In this document: positions 28,496 through 36,342 of the stretch, piece after piece
Position numbering within the stretch: position 1 is the first letter of the stretch
Layout: every line of letters starts with the position of its first letter
Source of the DNA: Salinarchaeum laminariae
GTDB taxonomy: Archaea; Halobacteriota; Halobacteria; Halobacteriales; Salinarchaeaceae
Direction: 5' to 3'
DNA: 64,000 nt
NCBI RefSeq assembly: GCF_023204835.1
Contig: NZ_CP096270.1
Span: 2,930,907 to 2,994,906 of the forward strand
Notes under the pieces: model-generated
What the model was told of the DNA's origin: nothing
Databases searched by the model: none
What the model saw: the letters and a program-made list of their open reading frames with translations, nothing else
Made by a program: the position numbers and the translations under genes

Positions 28496-29230
28496 ATGAA
28501 CCTGCGAGACCGGGAATATCCGGCGAGTATGATAGCAGTGGACGCACGCACAGAGAGCCTCGATACATTCGAAAATCATCTCAAGGAGTTTCGGGAGCTG
28601 AATTACACGTACATTCCACTGCCTCAGGAGGACAAGTACTACAACGTCAAGGAGGGCCTGACAAAGTCACTTTCCGACGACCAGTGGATCAGTCCCGAGA
28701 TGCATTTACTGGATGTCCTTGAATTGCTCACGGAACAGCCATTTTTACTGTATGCTGAACCGGATAGTAGCTACAAGATCATCAACGTCGCCGATCTCAA
28801 TTCCCGGGGGATACGGGAGATGCTCTACCCTCCGGTGGCTCAGCTTGCCTCGGTCATCGCCTCACGAATTCGGGATAAACACCCCGACTCGGAGCAGCTG
28901 ATCCGGGACATGCCTGACGGCTGTATCAACGCGGCGACCGTCGGTGGGTGGTATCAGGACTGCCTGAATGACGTGGAGGTGCACATTGCAGAGCACATGA
29001 ACCTGACCGAAATACGGGGGGTGCTGGAGCACAGCCGGCCGGTCCTTTCGAGGATCTGTGGCTTCTCGGACGAGCACGGGCTAGATGAGTTCCGGGCAAC
29101 CCGGGATTTGCGAAACGGCGTTATGCACGCCAACAGCTCCCTTGTGCGTGACCGCGAGGACATCCGTGAACTCTTGGACGTCATCGATGATATCCAGAGT
29201 CTGCTCGACGAGGCGGCCCACGACGGATAG
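28496..29230 (+). CDS. HEPN-like protein of the DISARM island
   Basis: The protein has ~244 residues; a GTG four codons earlier (28,484) is an alternative start. The N-terminal half (AVDARTESLDTFENHLKEF...) has no recognised fold. The C-terminal half is helical and ends in a stretch with R-D-L-R-N-G-V-M-H, which fits the R-x4-H motif of HEPN RNases. Helices before and after (VEVHIAEHMN..., EDIRELLDVIDDIQSLLDEA) fit a HEPN four-helix bundle. HEPN proteins in defence loci commonly act as RNases or toxins. The neighbour downstream (convergent) is also HEPN-like, so the pair may function together. Confidence 0.6.
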   Translation: MNLRDREYPASMIAVDARTESLDTFENHLKEFRELNYTYIPLPQEDKYYNVKEGLTKSLSDDQWISPEMHLLDVLELLTEQPFLLYAEPDSSYKIINVADLNSRGIREMLYPPVAQLASVIASRIRDKHPDSEQLIRDMPDGCINAATVGGWYQDCLNDVEVHIAEHMNLTEIRGVLEHSRPVLSRICGFSDEHGLDEFRATRDLRNGVMHANSSLVRDREDIRELLDVIDDIQSLLDEAAHDG

Positions 29231-29235
29231 GGTCG

Positions 29236-29504
29236 CCAAATGTCTGCTGAACCCGTATAACAGGGAACACGTCTTCCCGGAGAAGCGCCTCGAGGCAGAC
29301 GTACTAATCGAAGATTATGGCATGAACCCTGAAAGAGCCGAAGTCATCGAGAACATCCGCGAGAAGGTTGCGAATCTACAGCTGCTGACCTCCGGAACCA
29401 CGCTAGAAAAGCAGTTCCCTGATCTCACCGCCCTGTCTAAGCACACCGGCATCGATCTGCTTGTTAAGATCGTGAATCGACATATCCTGCTGTTCGCTCA
29501 GTAG
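29236..29504 (+). pseudogene. Relic of a GmrSD/DUF262-type HNH C-terminal domain
   Basis: One plus-strand frame reads NREHVFPEKRLEADVLIED, then VIENIREKVANLQLLTSGT. This is the His...Asn pattern of the DUF1524 HNH domain of DUF262 (GmrSD-type) restriction proteins, where an HIFP-like motif is followed by an I-x-N-L-x-L-L strand. There is no start codon and the N-terminal ParB-like domain is absent. It overlaps the 3' end of the convergent HEPN gene by ~100 bp, so that gene's tail may have been created by this remnant. A trace of a lost type IV restriction gene. Confidence 0.5.
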
Positions 29505-30941
29505 CATATATTCGCGGATGATGTCCGCATAGAGTTCGCGTGCCCTCTGGGCAAATGTCCCCGCCAGGAAATTCATATCATCGACGCTGATCCACTCATC
29601 GTCGGCAGGTTCGGCGGGCAGTGATGCATCATCGTGGACGACCTTGTTTCGGTAATCGTACAGTGTCCTCAGAAATCTCGAAACCAGTAATGGAGACCAG
29701 TCTCTGGAATTGTCGTCTCCAATCAGGACTGCAGCCCGGACGCCGAGCCGGTACCTGTTCCCGCCTGGAGAGCCGCCCTTCAGCAGGGTCGTCTCACAGC
29801 CGATCGCACAATCGACGATCTGATCCTCCAGTGATTCTCGACTGAACATCCTCTCAAACCTCGATAGTGGACTGCGGAATGAGGTGCCACCGTCGCAGAG
29901 CCGGTTTCGATGGGCATCCCAGAGCTGTGTGATCTTACTCCGCCGATCCGCGTCCAGATATGTGCTGGCTGACGCTACCGGACAGTCGAAATCAAGTGTG
30001 AAATTCACCGGAGTGGAGATCCCGCGGTACGTTTCCCAGCCGGGTGTGAGGTGATACCCCCGTTCGTACCCGGGAGTCCCTTCTGGATCCAGAAGTCTGA
30101 GGCATCGGCGAATGCCAGTAGCCAGAAATCGGACCAGTTCTGTAAGCTCCTCCCAGGGATGTACGTCGGCAGGAGTGGCATCAAAATGTGGTCGGCCCGG
30201 TCGGAAGATGTGAGACAGGTCAGTCCCGCCAACGATCTCGCTGTAGGGGCGACGTCTGTGCAGGACGATCTCCAAGACAGGATTCGTCAGACCGTAGTCG
30301 AGAGAATCAATCGTTTCAACTACAGGAGTGCCCGGCGCTTCTCGTGACGCAATCCCCGTTTCCTCGAGATCGTCAGCCGGTCTGATCTGGAGTGTCTCAA
30401 TAGCGTACGGACCAAGATACTCCGGTTCACCGTGGATATCCGTCGCAAGATCGATTGAGAGAGCCGGTTCGATGCTGGTATTCTTCAGACATAGGATGAA
30501 CTTGGTCGTTTCTCGATCAGTGAGACGGGGTTCGAATTGCTCCTCGAATGCTAGACGGAAGGCCACTTCGTCAAATTCCCATCTTCCAGTGTAATTCAGA
30601 ACAACACCCACGAATTCGAACAGTCCGCGTTCTATCGATTCGATAGCGTTCTCATCGGACCCAGGCTCATCGGCACTCGATTGAGGAAGGTGCTCGTAGA
30701 TCTGGCGGGCTGGCTCCTCGAATTCACCTGCATACAGGGCATCAAAGACATCAGCATCTCCAAATACATTCCCAGGAGCAGGTACAGAGAGCTCCTTCGT
30801 GTTGTCCAGAAATCCCCGGGAGCTTAGCAGATGGAACGTCCGCTCGGGCGGATCCCCTTCCACATCGGCGTGGCGTTCGATTACAGCCTGGACTCCATCC
30901 CTCATGTCAGAACGGACGTCAGCAATCCAGTCCGGAGGCAT
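29403..30941 (-). CDS. ApeA-like HEPN protein, 512 residues
   Basis: A large beta-rich N-terminal region (~1-360) precedes a C-terminal helical domain carrying LRTLYDYRNKVVHDD (~430-445). RNKVVH is an R-x4-H HEPN motif in the setting typical of ApeA-like HEPN domains. Such proteins are found with DNA methylases and helicases in defence loci and are predicted RNases activated by infection. The last ~30 residues overlap a relic HNH sequence on the other strand and may not be ancestral. The ATG at 30,941 is well placed. Confidence 0.62.
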   Translation of the reverse strand: MPPDWIADVRSDMRDGVQAVIERHADVEGDPPERTFHLLSSRGFLDNTKELSVPAPGNVFGDADVFDALYAGEFEEPARQIYEHLPQSSADEPGSDENAIESIERGLFEFVGVVLNYTGRWEFDEVAFRLAFEEQFEPRLTDRETTKFILCLKNTSIEPALSIDLATDIHGEPEYLGPYAIETLQIRPADDLEETGIASREAPGTPVVETIDSLDYGLTNPVLEIVLHRRRPYSEIVGGTDLSHIFRPGRPHFDATPADVHPWEELTELVRFLATGIRRCLRLLDPEGTPGYERGYHLTPGWETYRGISTPVNFTLDFDCPVASASTYLDADRRSKITQLWDAHRNRLCDGGTSFRSPLSRFERMFSRESLEDQIVDCAIGCETTLLKGGSPGGNRYRLGVRAAVLIGDDNSRDWSPLLVSRFLRTLYDYRNKVVHDDASLPAEPADDEWISVDDMNFLAGTFAQRARELYADIIREYMLLSEQQDMSIHDLNKQIDAGVLRQGGEIRELLF

Positions 30942-31081
30942 CTTGCTCAGAGAAATCTGCAGCCGTACTTAGTTCCCCGTTGTTGATTGATCTGGGGCCA
31001 ACTCTACCGTAGATTAGATAGTCTATGGTAACGAATGAAGTGCCTCGAGGATGGAGGAGAAGTTTCGCTATATCATAACGA

Positions 31082-31353
31082 TCAGTCGGCAATTTCCAGT
31101 ATGTACACATCCGTATCGGAGCGTCGCTCTCGTTCTGTTCGCACACCGCGATCACGCAGGAACTCTTCAATCCGGTCAGTCAACTGCGTCGCATCCTCCT
31201 GTTCAGGTGAATGATCAGTGTCGGATGATCCGGATCAATATCTTCGACCAACAGTGAGACTTTCTTGAACCCGTTCGAGTGTCGATACACCTCGAATTCT
31301 TCAGCAACCTGTTCAGCTAGCTCGTCCAGAACGTCGGTATTGTCTTCTGTCAT
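31082..31353 (-). pseudogene. Small acidic gene split by a frameshift
   Basis: From the ATG at 31,353 the frame reads MTEDNTDVLDELAEQVAEEF and continues through FKKVSLLVEDIDPDHPTLII, then shifts near 31,205. In the next frame it continues as EQEDATQLTDRIEEFLRDRG and ends ...DVYILEIAD with a stop at 31,082-31,084. The two halves together make a plausible ~90-residue protein, so a single-base deletion (or a sequencing error) is the simplest reading. Function unknown. The gap 30,942-31,561 otherwise holds nothing that I can support. Confidence 0.55.
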
Positions 31354-31561
31354 GGGTGTTGCAATTCAACACTCGAGAACGATCCAGGCAGCAATCTGTG
31401 GCCTCACCCAATCTACTGAATCACCGCTTGCTCCGATTCAATGTGCAGAGGTTCAGAAGCGTCATTTGTTGCTCAAATCAGAGCTACCTCCCAGAAACAG
31501 CCTCCATTTCATGGTCGGAATGACTCTGGACGACGTCAACAATATCTTCGTCGGACGATAC

Positions 31562-31940
31562 CGCCACTAACTCGTCGCCGATGAGGTAGCGGTGATCGTA
31601 GGAATTGATGAGCCCCTAGCGGCCTGACCTAATACGGTTTGATTTCGATTCGGCTGCTGGTCAGTGAGAGAAAGCGGTCGTACTTGGATGCGAGATCAAG
31701 CCTGATCGCACGTTCTCGAAGGTCGTAGTGAAGCGGTGCGTCAGACTGTCCCGCCGCGATGCGGTCGACGAGCGAATCGAGTCTCTCGATGTGAGGGGGG
31801 CCACTGGGGAGTTTGCAGAGCTGTCGCTCAGAGGTGTAGACGAGGAAGAGGTGGCCACCGTTTGGCCGTTACTCGATTTTCGTGACTTCTCCACGCCCGC
31901 CAGCGCACTTGACATAGCCGCCGACCTCGAAGTTAGTCAT
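31562..31940 (-). pseudogene. Truncated second drmD (SNF2 helicase N-terminus)
   Basis: The frame begins at an ATG (31,938-31,940) that overlaps the drmMI stop and reads MTNFEVGGYVKCAGGRGEVT before a TAA. It continues with HLFLVYTSER, LDLASKYDRFLSLTSSRIEI, a TAG, and after a frameshift SYDHRYLIGDE. These align in order with drmD at 23,244-26,201 (FDVGDRVSFPGGDGEI; LTRPEDRFVALSGSRIDIEP; TSYDHRYLIGDEVG). The copy stops just before the Walker A lysine. It is therefore a dead 5' fragment of a drmD gene once coupled to drmMI. Confidence 0.8.
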
Positions 31941-34900
31941 CCTTCACTGCCGATTCGACAATCTCGATTTGCTCGTCGGTCAGTCCGTAGAGATCGTAGA
32001 CGATTTCATCAATGAGGTGGTCCGTCTTCTCGATCTTTTCATCGAATTCGTCGGCACGGCCCCGTACTTCGGTGTACTTCTCCAGCCCTGTTTGCACCTC
32101 GTCGATATCGGGGACTGTCAGCGCCCCCAGCCGATCTAACAATGAGATAGTCTTGCTCGCCCCCTGTCGGAAACCTGCGAAGCCCTCAGCCTCCTCAAGG
32201 GCGACAGGGACGAACTCGCGTAGTAGCGTTTTCTGGGCTTCCGATAGTTCGACGAAGGCCATCGCGTCGTAGGTTTCGAACTCTGACTCTGCGAGCCGGC
32301 CCCAGCGGTCGGTCTCGCGTGGGTCGTCCTCGTCGATTTTGTAACTGATATCGGCCGATAACACTAACCGCCCACCGGCGTCTGCAAATGATATTTCCTC
32401 GATTCGCAGGTCTTCAAAGACTTCCGTAGTCTCGGTCAGCGGCGTGTCTGCGACCCCCGCGACCGGCATCTGCAAGTCTTCAAGCGTCTCGCCCGCGATC
32501 GAATTCGGCAATTCGTCACTTGGAATTCCGAGGTAATCGAAAAGGGAGATGTTGAAGTTGTTGCGTTTTTCAATGTGGGATTTTTGTTCCTCGGCAACCT
32601 TCACGAGCAGATCGTGGACAATTCCCATGTTGTTGTCAGTATGCTCGAAGATAGCTGACAGGAGCTCTTTTTGACCGGCCCCCCCATCTAGTAGCAACTT
32701 ATACTTTGAGAATAATTCCTCAACGATACTTTCCCGCCTAGATTCGGGTAGATCAAATTGAATATTTCGAATTGGGAGTTTTTCGAAGTGTGCTACCCGT
32801 AGTTTCGGGAACAATTCGTCATTCTCGCTGTACTTTTCTCGGAACCAGAACACGGAAGTTTTGGATCCGAGTATTGAGAGCGTGTAGAGCAGATCGATTT
32901 TTTGCTCACCTTGTAGAGCGATGTAGATTCCGCGGTCGACAACGAACTTCTCACTAATCACGTCTACTTCGAATCGCTTACCGAGAATTTCCCGGAGCAG
33001 TAGACGTTTCCCCTCAAAGAATCTCTTCTCCCGGGGTTCAGCGAGCCAAGGACCATAGCTGATCCATGTATCTCCTTCCCACTGTATACTATACCGCGAG
33101 AGGTGTTTTCCTTTCAGTTCTGGAACATATGTATCGTCTTCTTTATGATCTGAGTGATAGGCTCTCTCGTCTATAATCTCCTGATCCTGCTGACTATGGT
33201 GGTACGGACCTACTCCTCGAACAGTTTCGTATAGGGAACCAAGGTTTTGGGACCGATTCTCGATCTGGGTTAATATCGGAGCGACTTTGCTATGAGTATA
33301 GACCACATATCCGTCTTCTTCCCTCAGAAGGGAGCTGGAAAATTCGTCGTTAATCTCCACTTGAGCATCGTCTCCCATCTCACCACGGTGGAAAGGATCT
33401 TCAAACCCATCTGACCGCTCACCGACATAGATTAGATGTTCTGCACCGACCTCTGGGAACGCAGATTGGGGGGAATGGATGATTTTCCGAGGTTGGTTTT
33501 GGATGAGCAAAAACTCCCTGATTTTTGGTGTTCGGTAATTCGCCAACCAAGGATCGGGCACAATAAACCCAATTGGAGAACCTTTTGAGAGCAGATTAAT
33601 CCCCCTTTCGAGAAATAAGGTGTAAAGATCTACCTGATACTCGGCAGTTTTAAACTGTTCGTTGTAATAGTCCGCTTCTGCAGGCTTTCCCTTCATCCGG
33701 CCAACGTTCACCCATGGTGGATTCCCAATCACCGCGTCGAACCCATCATCTTCCTTCCGACCCCCATCATGCTCGTAGAACGCAATGGGGAACTCTAGTT
33801 CCCAGTGGAAGAATCGTTCACCTTCTGCCAACGTCTGTGACGACTGATACCAGTCTTGCTCTTCGATAGATTCCCAAGAGTCGTATCGCAGGGCTTCGGC
33901 CATGCGCTTGTAAGCGTCGCCCGGCACGTCCAGTCCGAACTGCTCCGCGGTGTGGACGTTTGCCATAGAGATGAGGTGCTGATACAGCGGATCGTCACGT
34001 GCCTCCTCATAGACGGCCTCCATCTCCTTGATATCGTTAAGTGTCTGGTTGTCGATAGCAAGGAGGTCCTCAAACTGGTCAGTGACGTGCTCTAAGGCCT
34101 GCCGGCGCGTGCGGTCGAAGGATTCCTGCAGTGTTAGCTGACCCTCCTGGGTCCCGTTGTCAGGGTCACCGTTGTCCAAAACCGTCTCAATGTCACTCCC
34201 AACCAGCGAGTTTCCGGTCTTCAGATGGTGGTCTAAGAACGCGAGCGGCTGTTCGGCTGCGAGCGTACGAAGCCACAAGGACACCTTCGCCAGTTCCACA
34301 GCCAGCGGATTCAGGTCGACCCCGTAGATACAACGCTGGGCCACCTGCCGGCGGGCCCAGTTAATGTCGTGTTTCTCGTCGACGGTCTCGATACCTTCTT
34401 GCGCTGCCTGCTGCTCTTGGGCGTCGATAATCTCCCGGGCGAGATAATCGATCGCGCTGGTCAGGAAGTGGCCGCTCCCCATCGCAGGGTCGAGAATTTT
34501 GAGGTCGAATATCTCCTCGGCGAACTCCTCGGCAAAACCGCCCTCGTCGAACGCACTCTGTCCCACGAGGTCGCTCCGTATGTCTTCGACGAGAGGACCG
34601 AGCGTCTCCTCGACGATGTACTCGACCACGTACTCCGGCGTGTAGTACGAGCCGGTGGCCTTCCGCTCACCCGATCCGGTCGTGAGGTGGACTTCACCCT
34701 TCTCGACGATCACCTCGTCGCCCTCCTCGGCGGAGACGTACTCTCCGTCTTCTAGGGCGAGCGGCTCGTCAGCGACATCGAGTTGATACTCGAGCAGCCC
34801 CTCGTAAATGCTTCCCAGATGCCTGACGTCCAGCGACGAGTAGTCGACGAAGATCTTCCCGCCGCCGTTCTGACTCCGCGTCAGTAGCTCGATGACTTCC

Positions 34901-36096
34901 GCGAGGTAGGAGTCACCGACCTGATGATTCGCAAGGAACTGTGCTTCTGACGAATCATCTTCGTCTGGATCGGTCCGGAACAGGCCTCCGTTGTACGCCG
35001 GGATATATAGGTCCTCTTCGGGAATACCACGAGACTTGCTCCCCTGATCGATGAGCTTGAACAGCTCGTCGAGCCGGTCCCAGAGATTGCCCTGCCAGGC
35101 CTGATATTTCGGACTTGGGCTGTCCAGCTCTTCGGCGACATCCTGCTTGAGAGAGTTCAGGCTGTAGGACTCCTCGTAGATGTCGTTGTTCGTGTCCAGC
35201 AGATCACGTCCCTCACTCTCGGCGTAAAGCACGAATATGAGCCGATAGAGATAGATGAGCGAGCTGTCGTGAATCAGGTCGAGGTCCTCTTCGGAGAGGT
35301 CGTTGTCCGGATACTGCATGAACCCTTCCGAGAGAACCTTGATCGCATCGTAGATGTTGTCCTGGAGATCCTCCCCCAACTCTTGAGCGAAAACGTTCGA
35401 CTCGTCGTAGACCTCGTCCAGGAAGCAGTCGCCACCGGAATCCTCGAGAAAGGCGCCGTGGCTGAAGAAGAGGTAGAAGTATTTGAAGTCTTCAAGATCG
35501 CCTTTCTCTAGGACCGTCGGCAGATCGATCTCGTAGTAGGAGTCAAGCCGGTGGCTCGTCGGGCCGTAGTAGAGCCGCCACTTCTTCCCGTCGGTGAGCA
35601 CGGCCCACCGGGCGTCGTCCACCTCCTGGAGGTAGACGTGAATCTGGTAGCTCGGGTTTTCGAAGTCGCGCTCGTGTTCGCCACTCCCACGGGTGTCGAG
35701 AGGTCGCCCCCAGCGTTTCGCGTCCGCGACGGCGACGGCGTCCCTGTAGAAATCACCACCCCCCTCGCGTCGCTCGAATGCACCACGCGCAGCGTCCTCG
35801 GACTCGAAGAAGCCGTAATCCGGCCGACGATTCGTTCGGCTGGTGCTCTCCTCCACCTCGAAAGGGATGCCCAGCTTACGGAACACCGGGCGGATGAACT
35901 TCTCCTCGAGCTGGGACTCGTTTCGCTTCGGGGCAGTGTCTTTCTCGCGTTCCCAGAGCTCCATGATATCCGCTTTCGCTTCGCGGAGTTCATCGTCGCC
36001 GAGTTCGTCCCAGACTTCGGTTTCCGGCAGGTGCTCCTCGAGATAGTAGTTGGAAAACAGGTCCCGATTCGTGCGATAGGTAAGCGTTGCTTGCAT
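31933..36096 (-). CDS. drmMI: DISARM DrmMI-type adenine-N6 DNA methyltransferase with N-terminal PD-(D/E)XK-like region
   Basis: This 1,387-residue protein has SAM motif I DPAMGSGHFL (~535) and catalytic motif IV NPPWVN (~789), typical of gamma-class N6-adenine methylases of the type IIG/PglX/DrmMI kind. A long C-terminal region probably recognises DNA. Residues ~65-125 hold a nuclease-like arrangement: E/K-rich helix, RPDYGFF (~91) and AVADAKRW (~121-126), i.e. P-D...D-x-K, so an intact or vestigial endonuclease domain is possible. In class 1 DISARM this enzyme marks host DNA. The gene is divergent from drmA; the remnant drmD follows in the same direction and overlaps its end. Confidence 0.82.
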   Translation of the reverse strand: MQATLTYRTNRDLFSNYYLEEHLPETEVWDELGDDELREAKADIMELWEREKDTAPKRNESQLEEKFIRPVFRKLGIPFEVEESTSRTNRRPDYGFFESEDAARGAFERREGGGDFYRDAVAVADAKRWGRPLDTRGSGEHERDFENPSYQIHVYLQEVDDARWAVLTDGKKWRLYYGPTSHRLDSYYEIDLPTVLEKGDLEDFKYFYLFFSHGAFLEDSGGDCFLDEVYDESNVFAQELGEDLQDNIYDAIKVLSEGFMQYPDNDLSEEDLDLIHDSSLIYLYRLIFVLYAESEGRDLLDTNNDIYEESYSLNSLKQDVAEELDSPSPKYQAWQGNLWDRLDELFKLIDQGSKSRGIPEEDLYIPAYNGGLFRTDPDEDDSSEAQFLANHQVGDSYLAEVIELLTRSQNGGGKIFVDYSSLDVRHLGSIYEGLLEYQLDVADEPLALEDGEYVSAEEGDEVIVEKGEVHLTTGSGERKATGSYYTPEYVVEYIVEETLGPLVEDIRSDLVGQSAFDEGGFAEEFAEEIFDLKILDPAMGSGHFLTSAIDYLAREIIDAQEQQAAQEGIETVDEKHDINWARRQVAQRCIYGVDLNPLAVELAKVSLWLRTLAAEQPLAFLDHHLKTGNSLVGSDIETVLDNGDPDNGTQEGQLTLQESFDRTRRQALEHVTDQFEDLLAIDNQTLNDIKEMEAVYEEARDDPLYQHLISMANVHTAEQFGLDVPGDAYKRMAEALRYDSWESIEEQDWYQSSQTLAEGERFFHWELEFPIAFYEHDGGRKEDDGFDAVIGNPPWVNVGRMKGKPAEADYYNEQFKTAEYQVDLYTLFLERGINLLSKGSPIGFIVPDPWLANYRTPKIREFLLIQNQPRKIIHSPQSAFPEVGAEHLIYVGERSDGFEDPFHRGEMGDDAQVEINDEFSSSLLREEDGYVVYTHSKVAPILTQIENRSQNLGSLYETVRGVGPYHHSQQDQEIIDERAYHSDHKEDDTYVPELKGKHLSRYSIQWEGDTWISYGPWLAEPREKRFFEGKRLLLREILGKRFEVDVISEKFVVDRGIYIALQGEQKIDLLYTLSILGSKTSVFWFREKYSENDELFPKLRVAHFEKLPIRNIQFDLPESRRESIVEELFSKYKLLLDGGAGQKELLSAIFEHTDNNMGIVHDLLVKVAEEQKSHIEKRNNFNISLFDYLGIPSDELPNSIAGETLEDLQMPVAGVADTPLTETTEVFEDLRIEEISFADAGGRLVLSADISYKIDEDDPRETDRWGRLAESEFETYDAMAFVELSEAQKTLLREFVPVALEEAEGFAGFRQGASKTISLLDRLGALTVPDIDEVQTGLEKYTEVRGRADEFDEKIEKTDHLIDEIVYDLYGLTDEQIEIVESAVKDD

Positions 36097-36284
36097 TGAT
36101 GACTAACTCCGTGCGTGCGACCCCCCGTTTCGGCACGCGGACGGTGATGGAGGACACCACTCCCGTCCGGTACATAATCCTTGTCGCTGAATCTGACGGT
36201 GGCCGGCCTTTCGCCCACGTGTGCGTACGCCCTCGAATGGGCGGCCGTGCGCAGCGCGCGCCCATGTGCGTCCAGATGTTCAGA

Positions 36285-36322
36285 CAAAGGGCCGATTTCA
36301 GAGAAATCTTTAAGGCCCTTTG
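36285..36322. promoter_or_regulatory. Nested palindromes around the drmA promoter
   Basis: CAAAGGGCC (36,285-36,293) and GGCCCTTTG (36,314-36,322) form a perfect 9-bp inverted repeat. Its spacer contains a second palindrome, ATTTC-AGA-GAAAT, and a TATA-like CTTTAA at ~36,308-36,313. The elements lie 20-60 bp before the GTG start of drmA, so they could be an operator that covers the TATA box or a leader hairpin. They sit in the divergent region shared with drmMI. Confidence 0.45.
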
Positions 36323-36342
36323 TTCTGAAGGTGGTTAGCACG

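Noticed and set aside
36181-36342. Upstream ATG start for drmA
   Set aside because: The 50-54 extra residues are Cys/Ala/Ser-rich and lie upstream of the TATA-like box, so the GTG at 36,343 (or 36,331) is better.
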